From NCBI GenBank assembly GCA_025331125.1, contig JAOALB010000064.1, positions 62,001 through 126,000 of the forward strand: a stretch of DNA of 64,000 nucleotides. Direction: 5' to 3'. The notes beneath the pieces were generated by a model, which did not search any database, was not told the origin of the DNA, and was given only the letters and a program-made list of their open reading frames with translations. Positions 46,401 through 57,126 of the stretch are shown one piece after another; within the stretch, counting starts at the first letter, position 1; every line of letters begins with the position of its first letter. This DNA comes from Mycogone perniciosa. Its lineage: Eukaryota; Ascomycota; Sordariomycetes; Hypocreales; Hypocreaceae. Both the position numbers and the translations under genes were made by a program.

Positions 46401-48473
46401 CGCTCATGATGAGAACATCAGCAAATGAAGGAGGGGGCTTGAAATAAACGACTGTGGAAGCCACAGCCACAGTTTGCATTCCCAATTCATGGGGCGAAGC
46501 GTCCGAGAAACAGGTTGAAGGTAACGAAGAAGGCAAATCCAGCTCATAGTAACCGGCTGGTTCATCCAGAATTCGAGTATTTAGGTGGGCAAAACCACAA
46601 TTCCGCTGGGATGGAATCTGACTGCTTTGACTGGGAGAGTCCTTTGCGGTGGTGTCGTCGCTCTTGACAATTGGAAAGGCTTGCCCCCCATTTGGACTGG
46701 CTGACGAATACTTTCCATTCTGGTCTGAGTTTGATGCTAGATGCACATCTAACATATTGCCACCTCCTGGATGGCCGGGGGGGGACTTTGCTGAAACAAG
46801 GCCTAGTTCTACCCTTGCGCCTGGGAGAGCTGGGCCCTTGGCTCGCTTTCTGAGTGTGCTACTGGGAAAAGACGATCCTCTGCGCTTAAGCTCTGGTCTT
46901 TTGGGAGTTGAGTCTAGTTCTGCTTTGCGAGCAAGACCGTCAGCCTCGGCCGCCTCGAGCAGTCTGGACGGTACAGCCATCTTCGGAAGCTGTTCGGTTT
47001 GGAAAGCACTTAGAGAAATCCCCAATAGCTGTAGCCCGTGTTGTAGGTCCTTAGCTTCCATAGGCAGGTTCGATCCCCTTTGCTCGGGTATTTCAGGTGA
47101 GGCCGAATCTTCAGGGAGTCGAGGATCATTGTACTCGTTTCCCACAGGTTCCCGTAACCCATTTTCGTCTGAATCGGCTGCAAACAAGTCGTCCTTGCCC
47201 GCGTAATATTGACGGACGTGCTGTTCGTCAACTTCAATACTGCTGCTAGGATCCTCGTTTATTTCCGAGACGTCTGAAGGAAGGCCCAACAGAGGCATCA
47301 AGTTTGATGGATGCAAGTCCTCTACAGACTGTAGTGCAGTCTTGATGGAACCTGCGTAAGACATAGGCTTCACAAATGTGTCGAAGTCCGGGACCGCTCC
47401 ACGACATCTTGCAGCTTCATTGTCCACCAGGTCTTGGGCCTGTTGCAGATACTCCTCCTCATGAATCCACATCTGTGATTGCGTGTCGCGAGTATCGGCA
47501 GACATTGAAAGCAGGACTTCACGCGGGAAAAGGCTGCTGGCTTGTTGGTTGTTTGGCATTTGCCGTTGCCGTCTTCGTGCCTCGTCCTTCCAAAGCCCAG
47601 CCATGCTAGAGACTAATCTTACATTTTCAGCAGCAGGTCTCATGAACTCAATGAAATCGTGGTGAAGGAGTCGCTCCTTGACCTTTTTCCTGTTGACTAT
47701 ACTTTGCACGCAAATGTCCACTTCGACCGAACAATGACTTGACCGAGGCAAAGTGGGGTCGTCCGTAACATGCCCTTCAGGAATTGTTAGGCTGTGCCAA
47801 AGATGTGAGGACAAGGAGGCGCTGTCATGCTCGGGGAGTGGTGACCTGAAATACGTTCGCGATGATTCGAGATAGTCGCAACCATACAAATTGTAGTCGG
47901 TCATGAACTGAAGGGGGTATTGGAGATGGGCCTCATAGGGTTGAAACTTTTGCTTCATGATGACACCTTGCTGGAGGAGGTCGGTCAATCTCGTCATAAC
48001 CGCAGGGTTGAACATATAGATCTTGAGAAAGAACTTATAGCCGACGTGAAATCCGTAGAATGGAACTCCCTTGACCGGGGTGATACGTGCGACAAACCTC
48101 GCCTGCTCTCCATATTGATCGCGTCGGTAGCTTACTGCCAATGCGTGATCAATGGAGAGGTGCAAGCGATATATGAAAGCCCCAACTAAGATTGAATTTA
48201 GCTCGAGACATCTCAAGATGCCATGCAGCACAACCGACCTTGATCAGGGACTAGGCTCCCGTCATATTCCACATACAAGTACGGGAATGCTCCATGAATA
48301 TGGGCACAGACCTTTTGTCCAGTTTCCGTGGAGCCAAAGATCCTAATGACGGGAACCTTTGGGCCTTTGGAGATCTGTGATGGGTGGACGTCATTGCGAA
48401 GCCGAGGGTCATAACGTGTTGGAGTCGCTTGATAGTGGTCGATGCAGTTTAGCCTGACCCGGAACAAGTCCAT
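43423..48473 (-). CDS. rev3: DNA polymerase zeta catalytic subunit Rev3
   Basis: Two exons, 48473-48239 and 48185-43423, with a 53-bp intron; 1665 aa. Rev3 extends primer ends past DNA lesions (translesion synthesis, with Rev7). The N-terminal B-family region is clear (CIDHYQATP, GAFPYLYVEYDG, then after the intron HLSIDHALAVSYRR and VPFYGFHVGYKFFLKIY). A long disordered insert follows. In the exonuclease-like region the usual acidic residues are replaced (EVHVNTRG), as expected for Rev3, which does not proofread. Polymerase motifs: A, DFQSLYPSVMIAYN (about 1133); B, KLLANVTYGYTSASFSG (about 1240); C, YGDTDSLFV (about 1297); KKRYVGYKYE after that. The C-terminus holds both cysteine clusters (CLACGRKC...CRLC and CRSCEGIG...CNSQDCPVF), the second of which binds an iron-sulphur cluster in B-family polymerases. 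Divergent from slu7. Confidence 0.96.
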
Positions 48474-48851
48474 GCTTCTCGGCGTTTAGCTCCATAAAAA
48501 GAAGATATTCAGCTTTGCATCAAGCTGACGAAGAATAATTTGAATCGATCAAATTCACGAGGGAGGCCATTTTTGTCGTAAAATGGTAGCCTGGACGCCG
48601 CCTGCCTTGGCTTCGCTTCATGTAACGCGTCATTCGGAGGCGACGGTTCTTCCATGTCGCGAGATCACGTGCTGATAACATTCTCACGTCCCGTTATCTT
48701 CAGGGCCATCTTCGACATACTACAAACCTACAACCAAGTATCCTCGTCGCAACAGGTCTGATTCGAAGTTCAGGCGTCTTGATGCCCTGGAAGATACTTC
48801 TTTTTTTTCGCTATCGTACTTTTTTAAATATCAGCTGTCGCCGTCATCACA
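48474..48851. promoter_or_regulatory. Bidirectional promoter region rev3/slu7
   Basis: 378 bp separate the two divergent starts. It contains ACGCGT at 48625-48630, identical to the MCB (MluI cell-cycle box) core that drives G1/S expression of DNA-synthesis genes in yeasts, about 150 bp from the rev3 ATG. An E-box CACGTG lies at 48666-48671. A T-rich run precedes the slu7 ATG. Whether MBF-type factors act here is inference. Confidence 0.45.
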
Positions 48852-50240
48852 ATGCCACCGCCTCCGCGCAAACCCGAGACTGGCGCGGCTTCGAAGGAAG
48901 AAAACATCTACATCCCGTCATTCATTAGCAAGCGACCCTTCTACGCCAGCGAGGGAGGCGACGACAATGACTACCTTAAGCATCAGCGTCGAGAGGAGAA
49001 GAACGAGAAATCGCAATGGTATGACCGGGGAAAGAAGACTGGGCCAGCTGCAACAAAGTACCGTAAGGGCGCATGCGAGAACTGCGGGTCGATGACACAC
49101 AAGGCCAAAGACTGCTTAAGTAGGCCCAGGGCGAAGGGTGCAAAATGGACCGGCAAGGATATTCAAGCGGACGAAATGCTTCAAGATGTGAAACTGGGAT
49201 GGGACGCGAAACGAGATCGCTGGAACGGTTACGACGCCAGGGAGTATCGCCAAGTCGTTGATGATTATAACGAGATGGAAGAGTTTCGGAAACAAGCACG
49301 AAAGGTGACAGACGGTGATGAAGAGAGGGATGACGGCGACAAATACGCTGAAGAAAATGACATGAGCAAGCACCAAAGCACAGCAACAAGGCAGCTAAGA
49401 ATACGTGAGGACACAGCCAAATACCTCCTAAACCTGGATCTTGAGTCGGCAAAATATGACCCAAAAAGCCGGTCTCTTGTGAATTCTGGTGCGACAGCAG
49501 ACAAGGCCGCCGATCTCTTTGCCGAAGAGGGCTTCATGCGATCGTCCGGCGATGCCGGTCAATTTGAAATGGCGCAGCGATACGCGTGGGAGGCGCAGGA
49601 GAAAAGTGGTGACACATCCCAGCACTTACAAGCCAATCCAACTGCCGGCGCATTCTACCGGAAGAAGCAATTGGAGGAGGCAGAGAAAACACGCGCCGAC
49701 CGGGAGAAGCAGCTCTTAGAAAAGTATGGCGGTGGCGACCAAAAGACAATGCCGGCCGCCCTGCGCAGCATGGCCATGTCAGAGTCGGAAACGTTTGTCG
49801 AGTATGATGAGGCCGGCTTGATTAAAGGCGCTCCGCTCAAAGAGGCCAAATCAAAATACGCCGAGGATGTCTTGATCAACAACCACAGCTCGATTTGGGG
49901 CAGCTGGTGGTCGAATTTCAAGTGGGGTTATGCCTGCTGTCACTCATCTATTAAAAACAGTTACTGTACTGGAGAGGAAGGCAAAGGGGCTTGGGAAGCC
50001 GCTGAACGTCAACGGTCTGGAGCTAAGTTGCTGGAGTCTGAGCACGAAGAGGAAGCACCGGCATCAGGGGAGGTGGACGCCGTAGAGGGTGTATCGGAAG
50101 ATGTCAAGACGCGGAAGCGTACACGGGAGGAGATGATGAACGGAGTATCAGAAGCAGAAATGGAGGAGTATCGTCGGAAGAAAACCGTTGCCCAGGATCC
50201 AATGGCCAGATTACTAGGGAAGGATGAGTTGGTAAGCTAG
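48852..50240 (+). CDS. slu7: Pre-mRNA splicing factor Slu7
   Basis: A single exon of 462 aa. Slu7 works in the second step of splicing, helping 3' splice-site choice. The N-terminus has the family block ENIYIPSFISKRPFYA (about 18-33). A CCHC zinc knuckle, CENCGSMTHKAKDC, lies at about 75-88 and is followed directly by the conserved SRPRAKGAKWTGKDIQADE and LGWDAKRDRWNGYDAREY blocks. Later blocks HSSIWGSWW and WGYACCHSSIKNSYC (about 345-375) are also typical. The C-terminal part is acidic and ends in a basic KRTREEM stretch, a possible nuclear signal. Divergent from rev3 and convergent with rps9; gene order agrees with other ascomycete MAT flanks. Confidence 0.96.
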   Translation: MPPPPRKPETGAASKEENIYIPSFISKRPFYASEGGDDNDYLKHQRREEKNEKSQWYDRGKKTGPAATKYRKGACENCGSMTHKAKDCLSRPRAKGAKWTGKDIQADEMLQDVKLGWDAKRDRWNGYDAREYRQVVDDYNEMEEFRKQARKVTDGDEERDDGDKYAEENDMSKHQSTATRQLRIREDTAKYLLNLDLESAKYDPKSRSLVNSGATADKAADLFAEEGFMRSSGDAGQFEMAQRYAWEAQEKSGDTSQHLQANPTAGAFYRKKQLEEAEKTRADREKQLLEKYGGGDQKTMPAALRSMAMSESETFVEYDEAGLIKGAPLKEAKSKYAEDVLINNHSSIWGSWWSNFKWGYACCHSSIKNSYCTGEEGKGAWEAAERQRSGAKLLESEHEEEAPASGEVDAVEGVSEDVKTRKRTREEMMNGVSEAEMEEYRRKKTVAQDPMARLLGKDELVS

Positions 50241-50592
50241 CGTACAGTCGGGGCGATGTCAATGCCTGAAGGACTACGCTTCCCCTTCCCAACTCGATGA
50301 ACAAGCTGGCGGCATGCATCTTTGATATAGAAGCAAATGGCTTTGACACCGACTGTCTCAGGTGCATAGATTATTGTGCAACATGAGTATCTCAGATGGG
50401 ATTGAAATGTTGAAACCAGAGATGAAGAGCGACTTTCACTACTGCTTGCTCGTCGTGTCGAAATCATTCCATTTTTTATCCTTTGGCCAACGCCGCAAGC
50501 TATGACGAGAACCCCAATTCCCAGATGTGATGTCCCTTGGCCTCCGGCCTGATGATACATGCGGGAGAATCATTAACACATAGCTAATGCAT
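50241..50592. other. Convergent spacer slu7/rps9
   Basis: 352 bp between converging stops, presumably 3' untranslated sequence of both genes; no other signal is seen. Confidence 0.5.
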
Positions 50593-51308
50593 TTACTCGT
50601 CATCCTCCTCCTCCTCACCATCCTCACCCTTCTCGGCGGCCTTGGCCTTCTTTCTGCGGACACGACCAGCACGGCCACTGCCGAATGGCGAAGTCAAGGC
50701 GAAGTCAATGTGCTTCTGGGAGTCGAGGCGCACAATGAAGGAAGGAACGTTGACAATCTGCTTGCCGACGCGGATGTGGCGTTGACGGATCAGGACACGG
50801 GCGTGGTGGATAGACTTGGCGAGGCCAAGCTTGTAGACACAGGTCTGCAGGCGGCGCTCCAAGAAATCCTCAATCTTCAAGGCCAGCACGTAATCGAGCT
50901 TCATGCGCGACTCGTCGAGCACACCGACACGCACAAGACGGCGAATCAGGGCATTGCCTTCGAAGAGACGCTTGGGGTCCTTCTCGTCAAGGGTAAGAAG
51001 TTGACTATAAATCGATCCATTCATCAGCCACCTATCAGCACGCCAAGGCACATCATGAAGCTTACCGGGCAGCACGACGGATCTTGGAGAGAGTCAAACC
51101 GACACGCCAGACCTCACGCTTGTTGCGCAGACCATATTCTCCGACGAGCTTCAACTCCGAGTCCCTGGGGTATACATGTCAGTTTCTAGTCACAATCGAC
51201 TTAAACAGAGTCAAGCTCATGTTCAGTGGCCGGTGATACTGACAGACGAGCAGACTCGAAGGGTCGGCGGGGGACACGCGAGGTTTTCGAATGCGCACGA
51301 GGGGCCAT
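50593..51308 (-). CDS. rps9: 40S ribosomal protein S9 (uS4)
   Basis: Three coding exons: 51308-51244, 51164-51066 and 51004-50593, giving 191 aa. uS4 binds 18S rRNA in the small subunit and helps decoding accuracy. The start MAPRAHSK and the block RVPRRPFESARLDSELKL, assembled across the first intron, match the family. The S4 RNA-binding domain is at about 107-165 (RRLQTCVYKLGLAKSIHHAR, LIRQRHIRVGKQIVNVPSF). A basic stretch (RVRRKKAKAAEK) is followed by an acidic Glu/Asp tail. The introns are 79 and 61 bp with good donors (GTCAGT, GTAAGC) and acceptors (CCCCAG, TTATAG). A GTAAGT...TTTGAAG segment just upstream of the ATG (about 51309-51364) is a probable 5' untranslated intron, common in ribosomal protein genes. 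Confidence 0.95.
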
Positions 51309-51668
51309 TCTTCAAATTGTCAGCAACTGCGGCTTGGGGATGAAGCGATCTGGGACTTACTTGACTTGCTTCCTGGGGTGATGCCTTCAGGTGAACTTTG
51401 CGCTGTGATCTTGAAAATCGTCAAGGCTGTGTGGACTGTAAATTTTGGCGCCAAAAACCCGTCACGTGAGCCTCCGCTGGTGAGCCCTAAGAGAGGCCAC
51501 TGGGCATTTTCACAACCCCACAATTTTGCCCTACACCGCAGGGGGGAAAAGTGGATTATCTAAGCGCCCAATGCCACACGCCGCATGCAAATTCGCCCGC
51601 CAAAATAGCGAAGCTTCACCACCACCTTCGCCAATCCTCGAACAAACCTCGACGGCAATTCAGACGCG
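51309..51668. promoter_or_regulatory. Bidirectional ribosomal-protein promoter rps9/rpl21
   Basis: 360 bp between the divergent ATGs of two ribosomal protein genes. It holds a perfect 14-bp palindrome TTTTGGCGCCAAAA (51443-51456) and, seven bases on, TCACGTGA (51462-51469), a Cbf1-type E-box palindrome. A further CCGCCAAAA lies near 51597. E-box/Cbf1 sites are known at ribosomal protein promoters of several non-Saccharomyces ascomycetes. The GGCGCC palindrome resembles E2F/SBF-type sites, but its binder is unknown. Confidence 0.5.
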
Positions 51669-52346
51669 ATGGGTCACTCCTACGGAAAGAGAGCGGGCAC
51701 CCGCGTTCGTCATCCCTTCTTGATTTCCATGATGAATTAAATAACATCGCTAACGAGAGAAAAGTATGCCTTCAGCCGGGACTTTCGCAAGAAGGGCATG
51801 ATCGCTCTGACCACCTATCTGAGGACATACCAGTATGTGGTTTGCACTCCACAGTCGACAGACAGCTAACCAGCCCGTAGCGTCGGTGACATCGTCGATA
51901 TCAAGGCAAACGGTGCCGTGCAAAAGGGGTAAGGAGTTCCTTTGATCGCCCGAGACGCAATCCGCCAGCGGGTAGAAGATGTGACTAGAAACCCGAGAGA
52001 CTAATATCTGCGCAGTATGCCCTACAAGGTGTACCACGGCAAGACTGGCGTTATCTACAACGTCACCAAGAGCGCCGTCGGCATCATCATCTACAAGAAG
52101 GTGAACCATCGATACCTCGAGAAGCGCATCAACGTCCGAATCGAGCACATTCAGCCCTCACGATCCCGTGAGGACTTCCTGAAGCGAGTCAAGGCGAACG
52201 CAGAGGCCAAGAAGAAGGCCAGAGCCGAGGGCATCACTGTCGAGGTGAAGCGTCAACCTGCTCTTCCCCGGGAAGCGCGAACAGTCTCCCTGACCGACAA
52301 CCCCCCGGAGACTGTAACTCCTCTGGCATACGAGACTACGATCTAA
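51669..52346 (+). CDS. rpl21: 60S ribosomal protein L21 (eL21)
   Basis: Four exons: 51669-51704, 51765-51832, 51881-51928 and 52016-52346, giving 160 aa, the usual eL21 length. Exon 1 encodes only MGHSYGKRAGTR; exons 2 and 3 give YAFSRDFRKKGMIALTTYLR and VGDIVDIKANGAVQKG; the last exon begins MPYKVYHGKTGVIYNV and holds the rest of the SH3-like fold, with RINVRIEHIQPSRSREDF. Introns are 60, 48 and 87 bp. Intron 1 has a weak donor (GTTCGT) and an AAAG acceptor, but the protein match leaves no other choice. eL21 is a structural protein of the large subunit. It is divergent from rps9 over a shared 360-bp promoter, which would allow matched expression. Confidence 0.95.
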
Positions 52347-53480
52347 AAGGTTTCCTTGGGAGGGATATGCGGTGCTTGCTTCGATTTTTCTTGTGGTGTT
52401 GCGTCCGGATGGGAAAGAGCTCAGCATGTGACCAAGGTCTGCATTTTTGATGTCCATAGGAAATGATACAAGTGGCATCGATAGTGCACTATGCTCAATA
52501 AATGGGCGTTTTCAAAGACGTGATATCCGAGTTACACTTGCTAGTCCTGTATGTGCTTCCCGTGAATGAACCGCCCCTGGTACTTCTAGCATGACCGTCT
52601 TAGTGGTGGGATTACGGTTGAGGCTGTGATTGAGACTATGATCATATGGCCTTGTAACATCAGTCATATTCCTCGGTTCGCAGTATAGTTTATACCTAGA
52701 TACTACTACTTGATTGATTAAAACCATGCTCTACCTAGGCACGTAAACGACCCAAAGCAGTCTCCTTCAATCCTTCTGATCCAAGACTCAATACCTTGCC
52801 AAGTTCAACTTAGAAGCACCCACTGACTTTCATCACAACCTCCAACAATAGAAACCTATTTCTATATAATACCTCTATCAACCGTTTTATTATTCAACAC
52901 ACATACCACGTGCTGGTGAATCAACTACTCTAACTTCACACCATTTCTTTTCCAGTTGGTTATTCAACACCGGCCCACCAGCCCAACCAGCCATAAAAAA
53001 AAGGCCACCCTTCGGAGAATCCTCAAGCATGATAGAAAAAAAAAGAAACCTAAGAATTATAAAGAACCATTTTGGCGTGATATGAGAGCAGTTCGGCCTT
53101 CTTCCATGAAGGACCGCTTACCCTATAATACATCCTGTATCCGGAGCGGATTATCCGCAATGCCGAGTTTGGTAGTGACGGCCAACGCCCCACATGGTGA
53201 CGATGTATTCGTATGTGTGTATTCACGCATCGCCATCCTACCATTGAAGCTGCCGCACCATGTTGCTTATGATTTGTCAAGGCTGACGACAGCTCTCGAG
53301 ACGACTCCGTTAGCAGCATAGCTTATAGCTTTCCGAACGAAACCCATTCCCGCTATTTCATCACACATATTTGTTGCGTCGCCGAGCTTGTGGAGTCTGG
53401 AGTGCGCGATTCGCGGCAGCTGTGTTGCATCTTCGACTTAAGCTACACCTCCTCCTTAGTTGAGCTATAACTTGCCCACC
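52347..53480. other. Spacer between rpl21 and sla2
   Basis: No gene is supported. The left side is the rpl21 3' end and the right side the sla2 promoter and leader. AT-rich, with runs of A near 53030. Confidence 0.45.
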
Positions 53481-56400
53481 ATGGCTGCCATGCGCACGAC
53501 AGAGCATACAAAGTATGATAACCCATAAATCTCTCCTGCTGTGGCGAGCTTGTTGCCAGACGTTCCGCTTACATCTCCTCAACTTGACTAGGACCGACCA
53601 GGAGCTGGCCATTAGTATTAAGAAAGCCACAAATAGCGACGAGATCTCTCCCAAGCGCAAGCATGTACGGGCATGTATTGTGTACACGTGGGATCACAGA
53701 TCCTCCCAGGCCTTCTGGGCTGGCATGAAAGTGTTTGTTTGTCCCAGCTGTTGCTGTTGAGCTCCTCCAGCTCTAATGAGAAAATCTACAGCCAACCAAT
53801 CCTCGCCGATGAAGTCCAGACATTCAAGGCGTTAATCACGATCCACAAAGTTTTGCAAGAAGGTCACCCGTCAGCCCTGAAAGAGGCAATGGCCAATCGT
53901 TCGTGGATTGACGGTCTGAATCGCGGCATGGCCGGAGAAGGAGTTCGTGGCTACGGCCCCTTGATCCGCGAATACGTATACTATCTCCTTGCGAAGCTCT
54001 CATTTCACCATCAACACCCGGAATTCAACGGAACGTTCGAATATGAAGAGTACCTGAGTCTGAAGGCCATCAACGACCCAAACGAGGGCTACGAGACGAT
54101 CACCGACCTAATGGTTCTGCAGGACAAAATCGAGCAATTCCAAAAGTTGATTTTCTCGCATTTCAGAAATGTCGGGAATAACGAGTGTCGAATTGCTGCT
54201 TTAGTGCCTCTGGTGCAAGAGAGCTACGGTATCTACAAGTTCATCACCAGCATGCTTCGCGCCATGCACTCCAGTAAGTGGAATCCCTGTACCAGAAAGG
54301 AGAGAAAGGGTAACTCACTCGTTATGCGCAGTCACTGGCGATGATGATGTTCTACAGCCACTCCGAGAGAGATACGATGCGCAACATTATCGGCTGGTGA
54401 AGTTCTATTACGAATGTTCTAATCTCCGCTACCTGACGAGTCTCATCACGATCCCTAAGCTTCCACAAGACCCGCCAAATCTCTTGGCTGGGGATGATGA
54501 TGCCCCGGCATTACCTGCTCGGCCAAAACAAGAGATTGAGCGCCAGCCATCGCCTGCTCCCGAGCCCAAGTCGGAGGAGCCGGACGAGATCTCCGAGTTC
54601 TGGAAAAGCGAGCTGGATCGTCAAAATCGCGAGTACGAGGAGCAGCAGCGAGTGTTGGAGGAACGTCAGAGAGCGGCTCTGTTAGCACAGCAGCAAGCAC
54701 AGCAGCAGGCGCAACGTGAATTCGAGGAGCAACAACGACGCTTGATGGAGCAGCAGCAGCGAGAACAGGAGGCGCTATTAGCACAACAGGCGCAGTGGCA
54801 AACTCAGGGTCGCCTGGCAGAGCTGGAACGAGAGAACCTTAACGCTCGAGCGCAGTATGAACGCGACCAACTCATGCTGCAGCAATACGACCAACGCGTC
54901 AAAGCGCTCGAGGGTGAGTTGATGCAAATCCAAAACAGCCTTGGCCAGCAAATTGGTAGCAAGGACGACCAAATCCGGGCTTTGCAGGAGCAAGTGAACA
55001 CGTGGAGGACGAAATACGAGTCACTCGCGAAGCTCTACTCCCAGCTTCGCCATGAGCATTTGGATCTGCTGCAAAAGTTCAAGTCGGTGCAGCTTAAGGC
55101 CGCGAGTGCTCAGGAGGCTACCGACAAGCGGGAGAAGCTGGAAAGGGAGATCAAGACGAAGAATCTTGAGCTGGCTGACATGATCCGAGAGCGGGACCGA
55201 GCTCTGCACGACAAGGATCGGGCAAGTGGCAGCAACAAAGATGAGATTGAGAAACTTAGGCGGGAGCTTCGCATGGCGCAAGATCGGGCAGATAACCTTG
55301 AGCGCAGCAAGGGTAACGAGCTCTCGACGATGCTGGCTAAATACAATCGTGAGATGAGCGACCTTGAGGAGGCCCTCCGTAACAAGTCGCGAGCACTTGA
55401 GGATGCACACACCAAGCTCAGAGACGGAGGCTCAGATCTGGAACAGCTTCTGCGTGAGAAGGAAGAGGAACTCGAAGTGTACAAAGCGGGAATGGATCAG
55501 ACGCTAATCGAGCTGAATGAGCTGAAGCAGAACCAGGGAGAAACCGACCACGCTCTGGACGGACAGATCGACGCTCTCATCCTTGCAAACTTGGATAAGA
55601 TTAACGATGTGATTGATTCAGTGCTACAAGCTGGCGTGTCCCGGGTTGATGACGCTCTCTACGAGTTGGATTCATCTATGCAAGCTGGCAATCAGAACGC
55701 GTCACCATCATACGTGCTGTCGCAGATCGAGAAAGCCTCTGGCAGCGCGATGGAATTCGCTACAGCATTCAACAACTTTATTGCGGACGGGCCTAACAGT
55801 ACACATTCGGAGCTGATCAAGGCGATCAACGTGTTTGCTGGAGCCATTGCTGATGTATGCAGCAACACCAAGGGTGTCACACGACTAGCGACGGATGATA
55901 AGAAGACAGACTTGTTGATGCAAGGCGCGCGGCAATCGGCTCAGTCAACAGTCCAATTCTTCCGTGGTCTCCAGAGTTTCCGACTGGAGGGAATGGACCC
56001 TCTGCAGAAGACAGATGTTGTGATTAACAGTAATAATGACGTGCAGATGAAGCTGCAGAAGCTCAACAAGCTGGTGGAGGGTCTTGCACCTGGATTCGGC
56101 AAACTGGTGAACAATAAGGGTGACCTGGGAGATCTCGTGGACTCGGAATTGAGCAAAGCTGCAGACGCCATTGCAGCAGCAGCAGCACGACTGGCCAAGC
56201 TCAAAAACAAGCCGCGAGATGGGTACACTACGTACGAGGTCAAGGTGCATGACTCGATTCTGGAGGCGGCGACAGCCATCACGAACGCCATCGCAGAGCT
56301 CATACGTGCCGCAACAGTGACACAGCAGGAAATCGTACAAGCGGGACGTGGTTCCTCGTCAAGAACGGCATTTTATAAGAAGAACAACAGGTGGACCGAA

Positions 56401-57126
56401 GGACTCATCTCGGCGGCCAAGGCTGTGGCATCGTCAACAAACACTCTCATTGAGACTGCCGATGGAGTGCTGTCGAACCGCAACAGCCCAGAACAGCTGA
56501 TAGTGGCATCGAACGATGTTGCAGCTTCAACGGCCCAGCTGGTGGCGGCGAGCCGAGTCAAGGCGGGCTTCATGTCCAAGAGCCAAGATCGTCTGGAGCA
56601 AGCAAGCAAGGCTGTCGGTGCGGCGTGCCGGTCACTGGTGCGCCAGGTCCAGACGTTGATACGGGAGCGGAGCCAAGAGGAGGACCAGGTCGACTACTCG
56701 AAACTGGGGGCGCACGAATTCAAGGTGCGCGAGATGGAGCAACAGGTAAGCGGACTCTCCTTTTTTAAATTGCTGCTACATTCCCCCTTGCACACCACCC
56801 TGATCATGTTTTGATCCAACCTTGCTTTCTGGGCCGTGAGCTTGACGGCCTGCGATGGTGAGCACGGCGTTACAGGTGCTACTTTCGGTGATGACTACAT
56901 TGCGTGTCTTCATCTACATGTATTCGGCGTTGAAGCAAGAATGGATCTTATCCACCGCCTATTCCTTTAGCGTCGCTCCCTCGTTTGTGCTTTGGAATGT
57001 GTGGGCTAACCGGGAATACCCTTTCGTCTTGGATGCATATAGGTCGAGATTCTTCAACTAGAGAATGCACTGGCGTCCGCAAGACATCGACTGGGAGAAA
57101 TGCGGAAGATTTCATACCAAGAATAG
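53481..57126 (+). CDS. sla2: Endocytic adaptor Sla2 (End4/HIP1R family)
   Basis: Five exons: 53481-53512, 53592-53732, 53792-54273, 54332-56745 and 57043-57126, giving 1050 aa. Sla2 links clathrin-coated endocytic sites to actin. An ANTH domain occupies about residues 10-280: KRKHVRACIVYTWDHRSS, then QPILADEVQTFKALITIHKV after the second intron; it binds phosphoinositide. A Gln/Glu-rich central coiled coil spans about 304-617. The C-terminal talin-like THATCH (I/LWEQ) actin-binding module lies at about 850-1050 (DSILEAATAITNAIAELIRAA, then VEILQLENALASARHRLGEM from the last exon). The fourth intron is 297 bp, unusually long for this window. Sla2 is the standard left border of the MAT locus in Pezizomycotina. 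Confidence 0.96.

Noticed and set aside
46649..47206. + strand frame of 185 codons inside rev3
   Set aside because: Antisense to the disordered insert of Rev3; no independent support.
50587..51189. + strand frame of 200 codons over rps9
   Set aside because: It is the antisense shadow of the clearly identified ribosomal protein gene.
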